DNA from: CAVRJC01 sp963721435 | GTDB taxonomy: Bacteria > Actinomycetota > Acidimicrobiia > IMCC26256 > DASPTH01 | NCBI GenBank assembly: GCA_963721435.1 | Contig: CAVRJC010000012.1 | Span: 1,488,001 to 1,552,000, forward strand | Length of the DNA: 64,000 nt | Direction: 5' to 3' | Shown: positions 54,250 to 62,544 of the stretch, piece after piece | Numbering within the stretch: position 1 is the stretch's first letter | Layout: every line of letters begins with the position of its first letter | Notes under the pieces: generated by a model | The model's input: only the letters and a program-made list of their open reading frames with translations | What the model was told of the DNA's origin: nothing | The model's database searches: none | Translations under genes and position numbers: made by a program

Positions 54250-54529
54250 CTGCGCATCAAGGTCGTTCATCTCGATGGCGACGAGCAGGGGAGCTGAGCA
54301 CCCCGCTGCGGCTCCGACGCCGTGCACTGCGCTGCGACGTCAGTTCATTGTGCGTCTCGAGGGTTGGTTCACGACGACGTCGGGTGAGTCGCGGCAGTTG
54401 GGGCCAGGCGACTGGATGCTGGCCGACGACCTTGGGAGCAGAGGACATCTGACGAAGCCCATCGGTGATGGACAGCGAGTCGGGTTCGTGGTCGGCTTCC
54501 CCGACGGGTGGACCTGGGAAGTCAACTGA
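54250..54529 (+). pseudogene. Cupin-domain protein remnant
   Basis: RIKVVHLDGDEQGS, the usual cupin-gene N-terminus, ends at a stop (54295). One frame over comes the C-terminal cupin part: QFIVRLEGWFTTTSGESRQL, GPGDWMLADDLGSRGHLTKP, VGFVVGFPDGWTW. About 30 residues of the middle cannot be found, so both a deletion and a frameshift are likely. It lies between tRNA-Ala and the catabolic cluster. Function lost if the sequence is right. Confidence 0.45.
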
Positions 54530-54606
54530 GCCGAGTGGCTCCGAGAGTCGTCTGAGTCGTGGTCGACGGAACGGTGTGTCATCACAGGAACATGGGGGGA
54601 CAGGTC

Positions 54607-56061
54607 ATGCCGGCCACGAGTCCGTTGACGACACGCTCTGCGAAGATCCGCGAGGGCCTCGGTTTCCCGGTTCTGGACGGTGACGGGCACGTCCTCGAAT
54701 TGGTCCCGCTCTTCGCTGACTTCATCCGAGATCACGGACGGGGTGATCTGGTCCACGCGCTCCCAATGCTTGCCGGTGCGAAGTACAACGCTTCGGACCT
54801 CACGCTGGAACAGCGGCGCCGAGCCGGCATCTATCCCGCGTTCTGGGCGGTGCCGGCCGACGCGGAGTACTACGCCACGGTTTCAGCGCCCCAGCGGTAC
54901 TACGACCGTCTCGGGGACGCGGGCATCGACTTCTCCGTGCTGTACCCGACGATGGGCCTGAGCTTCCCGCAGCTGCTCGACGACGAGCTCAGAGTGTCCG
55001 TGTGCCGTCTCTACAACGAGTTCATGGCGGAGCAATACCGGCCGTATCGCGATCGCTTCACCGTTGCCGCGGTGATCCCGATGTGCACCCCCCAGGAGGC
55101 GATCGACGCAATGGTGCATGCCAACGGTCTGGGTGCCAAAGTGGCGTTGATTCCCAGTTTCGTGCGACGCCCGATGCCGGGCGACCCTTGGCCACCGGAG
55201 GATCCGTTCTTCGGCCACCGATCCCCGGTGTTCACGACGACCGGTTGGGTCGACACGTACGGTATTGACAGCGCCCATGACTACGACCCCGTGTGGGCGA
55301 AGGCGATCGAGCTCGGGTTCCCCCTGGCCGCGCACTCGCACTCCATAGGCTTCACTGACCGATCGTCGGTGTCCTTGTTCATGTACAACCAGATCGGCTC
55401 GTTCGCGAACGCCGGCGTGACGTTGGCCAAGTCGCTGTTCTTCGGCGGCGTCACTCGACGGTTCCCCGACCTGCGGGTCGCGTTGCTTGAGGGAGGTGTC
55501 GCCGAGGGCCTCCGGCTCTACGTCAACCTCGTGTCCGTCTGGCACAAGCGCGGCAAGCCCGGTATCGGGCGGCTCGACCCGGCCAATCTCGATCGGGACG
55601 AGTTGGCCAGGCTCTTGACCGAGAGCGATCCCCGGCTGGCGCGTTACGCACCGGAGGACTTCCTCGTGCTGTCGGGATTCACGGACGGCGAACCCGACGA
55701 GTTCGCTGCGGTTGGGCTGGAACGCGAAGAGGACATCGCCGAGCGTTACTGCCGGAACTTCCATTGGGGCTGCGAGGCGGACGACCCGTTGATCGGTATG
55801 GCCTTCGACCCGCGACTCACTCCGAGTGGCGCGCGCGTTCCCGTCCTGATGGGATCGGACATCGGGCACTGGGACGTACCGGAGTTCGACTCACCGCTGG
55901 AGGAAGCGTACGAGCTTGTCGAGCGTGGCATCATCGACGCCGACGCCTTCCGCGACTTCGTGTTCGGAAACCCCGTTCGCTTCTACGGCGCGTTCGGTTC
56001 GGAGTTCTTCACCGGTACGTCGATCGAGAAGGAAGCGATCGCCGAGCTGTCCCGTCGATGA
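54607..56061 (+). CDS. Amidohydrolase (ACMSD-like, amidohydrolase 2 family)
   Basis: The 484-residue protein has the metal start motif VLDGDGHVLE (Asp 24-x-Asp 26-x-His 28), HSHSIGF in the middle and VLMGSDIGHWD with the late Asp. This is the PF04909 TIM-barrel fold, which includes decarboxylases such as ACMSD and hydrolases. Such genes are frequent beside steroid and terpenoid degradation genes, where they may cleave a ring product. ATG at 54607 is preferred because of a GGGGG site. It is the first intact gene of the catabolic cluster. Confidence 0.82.
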   Translation: MPATSPLTTRSAKIREGLGFPVLDGDGHVLELVPLFADFIRDHGRGDLVHALPMLAGAKYNASDLTLEQRRRAGIYPAFWAVPADAEYYATVSAPQRYYDRLGDAGIDFSVLYPTMGLSFPQLLDDELRVSVCRLYNEFMAEQYRPYRDRFTVAAVIPMCTPQEAIDAMVHANGLGAKVALIPSFVRRPMPGDPWPPEDPFFGHRSPVFTTTGWVDTYGIDSAHDYDPVWAKAIELGFPLAAHSHSIGFTDRSSVSLFMYNQIGSFANAGVTLAKSLFFGGVTRRFPDLRVALLEGGVAEGLRLYVNLVSVWHKRGKPGIGRLDPANLDRDELARLLTESDPRLARYAPEDFLVLSGFTDGEPDEFAAVGLEREEDIAERYCRNFHWGCEADDPLIGMAFDPRLTPSGARVPVLMGSDIGHWDVPEFDSPLEEAYELVERGIIDADAFRDFVFGNPVRFYGAFGSEFFTGTSIEKEAIAELSRR

Positions 56062-56208
56062 CGAGCATCGTCGGCGCGCAGGAACACGTGTACGAGCGGG
56101 GCATTGTGAGCAACGTGAGGCCTCTGTTGGTGCAATGACGGCAATCCGAATCCGCCATGCTCCGCGGCGCGAGAAGGCGGTCTCCGTGCAGGAAATGCGA
56201 GGTTGATC

Positions 56209-56688
56209 ATGGACGACGCACTCCGACGACTCGTCGACCGTATGGATGTGAGCGACACGCTCTACCGCTATAGCTCTTCGGTCGACAACCGCGATTGGTC
56301 GGGTCTACGCAGCGTGTTGGCCGACGACGTGCGGATGCGATTCGGCAACGGTGACTGGATTGTCGGCGCCGACGCTGTTGTCGCGACGCTCGAGGGTGCA
56401 ATTGCTGGTGTGTTGTGGAGTCACCACTTCGTGACCGTGTACCACGTCGACGTCGACGGTGACGAAGCGACCGCGCTGACCTATCACACCTCGCACCAGG
56501 TGCCCGCGGTGGAGCCTGATGTGGCGCGGGTGGTGGTCGGTCGCTATCACGATCGACTCCGCCGCACGGACGCAGGTTGGAAGATCGCAACGAAGGCCAT
56601 GGAGATCTTCTGGGCGGGCGAACGCCACGATCCCGGTGGTCGGCTCGACGCGATGGGTGGACGGGGCCCGGCGGAGATCGAGTTCTGA
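56209..56688 (+). CDS. SnoaL-like (NTF2-fold) protein
   Basis: The 159-residue protein reads YRYSSSVDNRDWSGLRSVLA and DDVRMRFGNGDWIVGADAVV, then VLWSHHFVTVYHVDVDGDEA and DRLRRTDAGWKIATKAMEIF, the SnoaL_4 / nuclear-transport-factor-2 pattern. Members are dehydratases, isomerases or hydratases on ring compounds, or small binding subunits. The ATG at 56209 is near GCGAGG. In context it may act on a product of the P450 or the amidohydrolase. Confidence 0.8.
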   Translation: MDDALRRLVDRMDVSDTLYRYSSSVDNRDWSGLRSVLADDVRMRFGNGDWIVGADAVVATLEGAIAGVLWSHHFVTVYHVDVDGDEATALTYHTSHQVPAVEPDVARVVVGRYHDRLRRTDAGWKIATKAMEIFWAGERHDPGGRLDAMGGRGPAEIEF

Positions 56689-56819
56689 GACGCGAGCGAG
56701 GTCAGCGAGACGGGGATCCCGGGCGGAGCCAGCGCCAACCGCGACGGGCAATGTGCGGTCCGATTCGCATCTGAGTTGGTGGTGAGATCGACCACTCGGC
56801 TCTCGACGGCTCGTGTTGC

Positions 56820-57893
56820 TCACACGATGACGCTACGGATCACTTCGCCGGCCTCCATCGCCCGGAACGCGTCGTTGACCTGATCGAGCGAGATGCGTCG
56901 GGTGACCATGCTTGCGAGGTCGAGCCGCCCGGTCTCGGCGAATTGCACGTAGCGGGGAAAATCGCGACGGGGTCGCGTCGACCCGTAGTTGCATCCCACG
57001 ATCCTCTTTGCGTGTGTGAATTCGGCGGTGGGCCATGCGACCGAGTCGTCCTGACGACCCCATCCGACCATGACGACAGTTCCGCCATTCCGTGTCATCG
57101 CGTGGGCTTGGAGCATCGTCGTCGACAGGCCGATCACCTCGAATGCGAAGTCCACGCCGAGACCGTTTGTCAACCCCTTCACCTGCTCGACGGGGTCACA
57201 TGCATTGGGGTCGATCGTGTCGGTCGCGCCGAGGTGCTCCGCGGTCGTTCGCTTGAGCTCGACGGGGTCGACCGCGAAGACACGTGCCGCACCGGCGATC
57301 CGAGCGCCCTGGATGACGGCTTGGCCCACGCCGCCACAGCCGACGACCGCCACGGTGGAGCCCGGCGAGACCTCGGCCGTGTTGAGCGCCGCCCCGATGC
57401 CCGTGGTGACGCCGCACCCGATGAGTGCCAGCTGTTCGGCGGGAAGGTCGGTTTCCACCGGGACGACCGATGTCTCGGCGATCACCATCTCGTCCGCAAA
57501 GGTGCCCAGGCCCGACATGGCACGCACGGGTTCGCCGTCGTGACGCTGCGCGCTCTGCTCCATGACGAGTGTCATCGTCTCGGTGCAGAGGTACGGCTGC
57601 TCGTGCACACAGAACCAGCAATCTCCGCACGAGGGCAGGGCGACGGAAATGACTCGGTCGCCCGGCTGAGTGCGCGTCACCTGCGCGCCGACTTCGAGCA
57701 CGGTGCCGGCTGCCTCGTGCCCGAGGATGAGCGGCAACGGCAAGGGCACCTTTCCCTGGGCCATCCCGAGATCGGAGTGGCACACGCTGCTGGCGTCGAT
57801 GCGGACGCGCACCTGGTGCGGGCCGAGCGGCAACGACTCGACGTCTTCGACGACGAGTGCCTCGTTGTACGCGACGAGCAACGCAGCCCTCAT
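56820..57893 (-). CDS. Zinc-dependent alcohol dehydrogenase (MDR family)
   Basis: The 357-residue protein has the catalytic zinc residues Cys 38 and His 59 (VCHSDLG and GHEAAG) and the structural zinc Cys 89, 92, 95 and 103 (SCGDCWFC). The NAD-binding loop is AVVGCGGVGQAVIQGA. It oxidises alcohol to aldehyde or ketone and resembles NDMA-type and class III-like actinobacterial enzymes. Last gene of a minus-strand operon; TGA-C-ATG separates it from the DUF1059 gene. Confidence 0.93.
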   Translation of the reverse strand: MRAALLVAYNEALVVEDVESLPLGPHQVRVRIDASSVCHSDLGMAQGKVPLPLPLILGHEAAGTVLEVGAQVTRTQPGDRVISVALPSCGDCWFCVHEQPYLCTETMTLVMEQSAQRHDGEPVRAMSGLGTFADEMVIAETSVVPVETDLPAEQLALIGCGVTTGIGAALNTAEVSPGSTVAVVGCGGVGQAVIQGARIAGAARVFAVDPVELKRTTAEHLGATDTIDPNACDPVEQVKGLTNGLGVDFAFEVIGLSTTMLQAHAMTRNGGTVVMVGWGRQDDSVAWPTAEFTHAKRIVGCNYGSTRPRRDFPRYVQFAETGRLDLASMVTRRISLDQVNDAFRAMEAGEVIRSVIV

Positions 57894-57894
57894 G

Positions 57895-58047
57895 TCAGTA
57901 CGCGATGAAGAGGATGTGCTCGCGCTCGTACTCGTCGGCCATGTCGGGGTGCTTCTCGCGCAGGTGGGCGAAGGCCTTCTCCACGAGGTCGTCCTCGTCC
58001 TCGCCTTGGATGAACTCGCCACACGGGCAGCTGAGTCTCGTCTTCAT
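57895..58047 (-). CDS. DUF1059-like small protein, 50 aa
   Basis: The product is 50 residues, MKTRLSCPCGEFIQGEDEDD then LVEKAFAHLREKHPDMADEY. A CPCG pair at the start and the following helix with HLREKH match the DUF1059 pattern (a small C/H protein, possibly metal-binding). It lies one base before the dehydrogenase start and 22 bases after the ferredoxin gene, so it is part of the operon. Function unknown; a role with the P450 or dehydrogenase is only suggested. Confidence 0.7.
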   Translation of the reverse strand: MKTRLSCPCGEFIQGEDEDDLVEKAFAHLREKHPDMADEYEREHILFIAY

Positions 58048-58069
58048 CTCGGATCCCCCAAGTCGCTGG

Positions 58070-58261
58070 CTACGAGGTCAACGTGATCGCACGCTCGGGA
58101 CAGTTGAGCTCGGCTTCTCGTGCCGTGGCTTCCAGCTCGGGTGGCACATCGGGCAGCTGCACCACAGCATGTCCCTGCTCGTCGAGGGCGAACACCTCGG
58201 GGCAGAGCGACCAGCACCGGGCGTGGCCCTGGCAGCGCGCGTCGTCGACGGAGGCCTTCAT
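58070..58261 (-). CDS. 3Fe-4S ferredoxin
   Basis: The 63-residue protein has the cluster CQGHARCWSLC (Cys 10, His 13, Cys 16, Cys 20) and Cys 54 in NCPERAI. The CxxHxxC pattern is typical for the 3Fe-4S ferredoxins that give electrons to actinobacterial P450s. Its ATG overlaps the P450 stop by four bases (ATGA), so the two should be made together and probably work as partners. Confidence 0.93.
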   Translation of the reverse strand: MKASVDDARCQGHARCWSLCPEVFALDEQGHAVVQLPDVPPELEATAREAELNCPERAITLTS

Positions 58262-59493
58262 GCCGTCGCCCCCCCGAACCGCCGCGTGCCGGCGGTGAAC
58301 TCGAGCGGGATCGAGGAGGGGCCCCGCTGCGACGCGGTCATGTACTCGACCTCGGCACCGGCGCGAACCCCGAAGGGCGAGAGCCGGGTGAGCAGGTGCT
58401 CGACCGCGACGCGCACCTGGAGCCGGGCGAGGCTCGATCCCGCGCAGCGGTGGGTGCCGAGCCCGAAGGCGACGTGAGGATTGCTGGTGCGGTCGATGTC
58501 GAGCTCGTCGGGCCGCTCGAACACGTCGGCGTCGCGGTTGGCAGCAGCGAAGAACAGGCCGACCTTGTCGCCGGCGCGGATCTGCTGACCTTCCAGCTCC
58601 ATGTCGCGGGTCGCGGTGCGGAACATCGCCGTGACTGGCGGCTCCGTCCGCAGCACCTCCTCGACGAGCCGGGGGACGAGGTCGAGGTTGCCGCGCACGC
58701 GCGCCTGGAGCTCGGGGTCGTCGCAGAGCGCCTTGACGATCGAGCTGATCAGTTGCGCCGACGTGCCGATCCCGCCCTGGGCGAGGAGCATCACGCCGGT
58801 GATCAAGTCCGTCTCGGTTGAGTCCGGGTCGTCCGCCCGCAGCTCGAGGATCGCGTCGACGATGTCGTCGCCTGCTGCGGGATCCGACGCGTGGCGCTCC
58901 AGCACACCGCCCGACCAGTCCGTCATGTGCTGGAACGCTTCGCCCTTCTTCGCCGGGTCGGGGTCGAAGCTCAGCGTGCGGACCCACTTCTCGAGGAGCG
59001 GGAGGGTGTCGTCGCCTTCGGGGATGATCAGGCGGAAGAAGACGGTGCCCGGGAACTTGCGGGCGAAGTCGAGGGTCAGGTCGCACGAGCCCTGCTCGAT
59101 GAAGGTGTCGATCAGCACGTCGGCGACCTCACCGATCGATGCCTCCAGCCCGGCGACGGCCGCGGGTGTCATGTGGGGGTTGACCTTCCGCCGGAACAGC
59201 AGCTGGCGCGGCGGGTCCTTCTCGATCGGCATGATGTACGGCTGCACGTCGGGTGCGGGGCGAGGGAGCGACACGCCCTGCGCCGAGGAGAACGCCTCCC
59301 AGTCGCCGGCCATCTGCCGGACGAGCTCGTAGGTCGTCGCGGCCCAGTAGCCGCCGAGGCTCTCGACCCACACGAGCGGGCCGTGGCCGCGGAGCTCGGT
59401 GAGCGCATCCCAGTAGCGGTCCCCGCGCAGCTCGGGGGAGTAGATGTCGAACTCCGCGCCCGGGCGCCCCTCGACTGCCGTCGCCGGATCCAT
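58258..59493 (-). CDS. Cytochrome P450, coupled to the ferredoxin
   Basis: The 411-residue P450 has the heme loop FGLGTHRCAGSSLAR (Cys 350), ExxR at Glu 279-Arg 282, and an I-helix AQGGIGTSA (238-246). The usual acid before Thr (AGxDT) is Gly here, so proton delivery may differ. It probably hydroxylates a steroid, terpene or other hydrophobic substrate. ATG 59493 has AAGGGGG upstream. Divergent from a TetR gene across a candidate operator. Confidence 0.94.
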   Translation of the reverse strand: MDPATAVEGRPGAEFDIYSPELRGDRYWDALTELRGHGPLVWVESLGGYWAATTYELVRQMAGDWEAFSSAQGVSLPRPAPDVQPYIMPIEKDPPRQLLFRRKVNPHMTPAAVAGLEASIGEVADVLIDTFIEQGSCDLTLDFARKFPGTVFFRLIIPEGDDTLPLLEKWVRTLSFDPDPAKKGEAFQHMTDWSGGVLERHASDPAAGDDIVDAILELRADDPDSTETDLITGVMLLAQGGIGTSAQLISSIVKALCDDPELQARVRGNLDLVPRLVEEVLRTEPPVTAMFRTATRDMELEGQQIRAGDKVGLFFAAANRDADVFERPDELDIDRTSNPHVAFGLGTHRCAGSSLARLQVRVAVEHLLTRLSPFGVRAGAEVEYMTASQRGPSSIPLEFTAGTRRFGGATA

Positions 59494-59526
59494 CGCATCC
59501 CCCTTGTTCCTGGGCTGGTGAGGCGT

Positions 59527-59543
59527 ACTCTACGTGGTGGAGT
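59527..59543. promoter_or_regulatory. Candidate TetR operator
   Basis: ACTCTACGTGGTGGAGT is a near-palindrome with six of eight base pairs matched, in the 87-base divergent region between the P450 and the TetR gene. It overlaps a possible -10 box TACTCT. Confidence 0.4.
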
Positions 59544-59580
59544 TGAGATTGCCAATCGAGCGAAGGCACACTTGCAGGAA

Positions 59581-60393
59581 ATGCAATCATCGATCGCAGC
59601 CGCGGATCCAGGGCCAGAGCCGGAGTGGGAGCGCCGCGTGCTGGACCGCGCGCTCGGCAAGGCGTCAGCCCGGGCACTCGATCGTGGCGCCGACCTGATC
59701 CGTGCCGCCACCGAGCTGCTCGAGCAGTCGAACGGCGACGACTTCACGGTCCAGGACGTCGCCGACGCCGCGAAGCAGTCGCTCCGCGGCCTGTACGTGC
59801 ACTTCGAAGGCAAGGACGACCTGCTGCTCGCGGTGTTCGAGGAGGCGATCCGAGGGTACGCACATCGGATCCGTGTCGCGATCGACGGCATCGACGAGCC
59901 ATTGGAGCGCCTCGTCGCCGGGCTCTACTACGCCGTTCGCTTCGCCGAGCTCGGACCCCGTGGAGTCAGCGTCGGCCTTGCGCGGCTCCGTGCGAAGCTC
60001 GTCGAGAGCGCGCCCGAGCAACTTGCCGCGGCGTACGTCCCGGTCACGTCGTTGTTCGCACAACTCCTCGGCGATGCCGCCGACGCAGGAGCGATCAAGG
60101 TGTCGAGCCTCGATGGTGCGGCGTACATGGTGCTCGCGACGCGCCAGTCCGTGTCGCTGAGCAACTGGGTCGGCAACGAGTACGGGCTCACGCTCCCCAG
60201 CGTGCGCGAGCTCGTCGAGTTCCTGCTCCACGGCCTGGGCGCCGAGCTGCCCGAGGGATGGGAGGCGCCACTCGCGCGGCGTTGGGAATCAGTCCGCGAC
60301 GCGAGCACCGCGGCCCCGGGCCCGACGGCCGATGGCGAAGGTAGTGTGCGCGAGCCGGAACCGGGGGGTCCTGCAGTGAAAGGTGCACCGTGA
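59581..60393 (+). CDS. TetR family transcription regulator
   Basis: The 270-residue protein has the helix-turn-helix AATELLEQSNGDDFTVQDVA, AAKQSLRGLYVHFEGKDDLL, and a ligand-binding C-terminal half ending in a disordered Pro/Gly-rich tail. It probably controls the divergent P450 operon and its own operon. GTGA overlap at its end couples it to the next P450. The ATG at 59581 is the only usable start in this frame near the HTH. Confidence 0.9.
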   Translation: MQSSIAAADPGPEPEWERRVLDRALGKASARALDRGADLIRAATELLEQSNGDDFTVQDVADAAKQSLRGLYVHFEGKDDLLLAVFEEAIRGYAHRIRVAIDGIDEPLERLVAGLYYAVRFAELGPRGVSVGLARLRAKLVESAPEQLAAAYVPVTSLFAQLLGDAADAGAIKVSSLDGAAYMVLATRQSVSLSNWVGNEYGLTLPSVRELVEFLLHGLGAELPEGWEAPLARRWESVRDASTAAPGPTADGEGSVREPEPGGPAVKGAP

Positions 60394-61592
60394 CCACGAC
60401 GACGGCGACGGCGAGCGATCTGGTTTTCGACCCCTACGACCACGACACGATCCGCGACCCTCACGCGCTGTTCCGGCGCATGCGCGAGGAGGCTCCGCTC
60501 TACTACAACGGCGACATCGGCTTCTACGCGGTGAGCCGGTTCGAAGACGTCGAGAAGGTGCTCCTCACGCCCGACGTCTTCATCTCGAGCAGGGGCGTCA
60601 CCCTCGACATGCTCCGTTCCGACGGCGAGATCCCGAAGGGGACGCTGATCTTCGACGACGAGCCGAGGCACGGCATCCACCGCAGGCTGCTCTCCCGGAT
60701 GTTCACGCCGCGGCGGGTCGCCGACCTCGAGCGGGGCATCCGCACGCTGTGCTGCGACATCCTCGACCCGCACATCGGGAGCGACGGCTTCGACTTCGTG
60801 CGCGACCTCGGGTCGATCGTGCCGATGCAGGTCATCGGCATGCTCCTCGGCATCCCCGAATCCGATCAGGTAGCGGTGCGCGACCACTTCGTGCGCAACC
60901 GCGAGCGCCGCGAGAGCGGCGAGGTCTCCGTCGAGGCGTACGGCCTCGACGGTGCGATCTTCGCCGACTACATCGACTTCCGGATCGAGCACCCGTCGGA
61001 CGACATCATGAGCCACCTGCTGCACACGGAGTTCACGGACGAGCACGGCCAGCCACGACGGTTGAGCCGCGACGAGTTGCTGGCCTACGTGAACATCATC
61101 GCCGCCGCGGGCAACGGGACCACGATGATTCTGATCGGGTTCATGGGCGAGCTCCTGGCCGCGCACCCCGACGAGCGGCGCCTCCTCGTCGCCGACCCGT
61201 CCCTGATCCCGGGTGCCGTGGAGGAGATCCTCCGCTACGAGCCGAACACGCTCACGAACTGCCGGCACGCGGTGGCCGACATCGAGTTCCACGGTGAGGT
61301 GGTGCCCGCCGGCAGCATCATGGCCACGTTGACGCCGTCGGCCGGCCGGGACCCGCGCCAGTTCGAGGATCCCGACCGCTTCGACGTGCGCCGGAACGCG
61401 ACCCGTCACATGTACTTCGGGTTCGGGGCGCACTACTGCCTCGGCCAGGCGCTCGCGCGCCTCGAGGGCCGCGTGGTCCTCGAGGAGGTGCTGCGCCGCT
61501 TCCCCGAGTGGGAGGCCGACGTGGAGCACGCGACGTACACGTACATCCCGGACAACCGCGGGTACACCAGCCTCCCCATCGTCCTCGGCTGA
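60390..61592 (+). CDS. Cytochrome P450, second copy
   Basis: The 400-residue P450 has the heme loop FGFGAHYCLGQALAR (Cys 350) and ExxR at Glu 279-Arg 282. The I-helix AAAGNGTT (238-245) has Gly where the acidic residue usually lies, as in the first P450. GTG start inside the TetR stop. It is followed by an SDR, so the pair may oxidise an alkyl group to alcohol and then to ketone. Confidence 0.94.
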   Translation: MTTTTATASDLVFDPYDHDTIRDPHALFRRMREEAPLYYNGDIGFYAVSRFEDVEKVLLTPDVFISSRGVTLDMLRSDGEIPKGTLIFDDEPRHGIHRRLLSRMFTPRRVADLERGIRTLCCDILDPHIGSDGFDFVRDLGSIVPMQVIGMLLGIPESDQVAVRDHFVRNRERRESGEVSVEAYGLDGAIFADYIDFRIEHPSDDIMSHLLHTEFTDEHGQPRRLSRDELLAYVNIIAAAGNGTTMILIGFMGELLAAHPDERRLLVADPSLIPGAVEEILRYEPNTLTNCRHAVADIEFHGEVVPAGSIMATLTPSAGRDPRQFEDPDRFDVRRNATRHMYFGFGAHYCLGQALARLEGRVVLEEVLRRFPEWEADVEHATYTYIPDNRGYTSLPIVLG

Positions 61593-61611
61593 CGCGACTG
61601 CCGACGCGGCC

Positions 61612-62544
61612 GTGGAAGAGCTTGCCGGCAAGGTTGCCGTCGTCACGGGCTCGGCGAGCGGGCTCGGGCGGGGGATGGCCGAGCGCTTCGCCCGTGAGGG
61701 CATGATCGCGGTCGTCGCCGACCTGCGCCTCGACGCCGCGGCAGCCGTCGCCGAGGAGATCGGGAGCGCCGGTGGCCGCGCGGTCGCGATGGAAGTCGAC
61801 GTCACGAGTCGCGACTCGGTGCGCGCGCTGGCCGACCGCGTCGACGCCGAGCTCGGTGGGGCGAGCGTGCTCGTCAACAACGCCGGCGTGATGTCGTACA
61901 CCCCCCTCTCCGAGGACGAGGAGCAGGGCTGGCGCTGGATCGTCGACGTGAACCTGTTCGGCGTGGTCCACGGGGTGCAGACCTTCCTGCCGCGGATGAT
62001 CGCGAGCGGACACGAAGGGCACATCGTGAACACGGCGTCGCTCGCCGGGATCATCGGCGCGTTCGGCGTGACCGGCAACCGCCTCCAGCCCGGCGACGCG
62101 GAACCAAGGTCGACGCCCATCTCCGGGTACATGGCGACGAAGTACGCCGTCGTGGGGATCTCCGAGTCGTTGGCGCGCGATCTCGCCGGCTCGCGCATCG
62201 GCGTGTCGGTGCTGTGCCCGTCACACCACGAGGACACCGGCATCTACGAGAACTCGGCGCGGTATCGCCCCGCCGAGTTCGGCGGGCCCATGGCTGAGGG
62301 GGAGATCGAGATGGCGTTCGGGCGGATCGACGAGCAGCGGGGTGAGGCGTACGGCCGTCCACCGACCCAGCTGCGGTTCTCGGACGAGTTCGGCGCGCGC
62401 GTCGTGCACGCGATCCGCACCCGGCAGTTCTACGTGTTCACCCATCCCGAAACGCGCGCCGCGGTCGAGCACCGCGTCGTCGAGCTGCTCGCGGGTTACG
62501 ACGACGCGAGCGCGTTCAACGACGAGTTCGGAGGATCGCGGTGA
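61612..62544 (+). CDS. Short-chain dehydrogenase/reductase
   Basis: The 310-residue protein has the cofactor loop VVTGSASGLGRG, NNAGVMSY, the Ser of NTASLAGIIG and the catalytic YMATK. It has a C-terminal extension of about 60 residues compared with the usual 250. The residue after beta-2, Asp in VADLRLD, favours NAD(H). Likely oxidises a hydroxyl formed by a P450. GTG at 61612; its stop overlaps the next P450. Confidence 0.92.
   Translation: MEELAGKVAVVTGSASGLGRGMAERFAREGMIAVVADLRLDAAAAVAEEIGSAGGRAVAMEVDVTSRDSVRALADRVDAELGGASVLVNNAGVMSYTPLSEDEEQGWRWIVDVNLFGVVHGVQTFLPRMIASGHEGHIVNTASLAGIIGAFGVTGNRLQPGDAEPRSTPISGYMATKYAVVGISESLARDLAGSRIGVSVLCPSHHEDTGIYENSARYRPAEFGGPMAEGEIEMAFGRIDEQRGEAYGRPPTQLRFSDEFGARVVHAIRTRQFYVFTHPETRAAVEHRVVELLAGYDDASAFNDEFGGSR

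Noticed and set aside
59928..62243. Long open frame (about 770 codons) on the minus strand opposite TetR, P450 and SDR genes
   Set aside because: The plus-strand proteins have full active-site motifs; the opposite reading is low-complexity Arg/Ala text.
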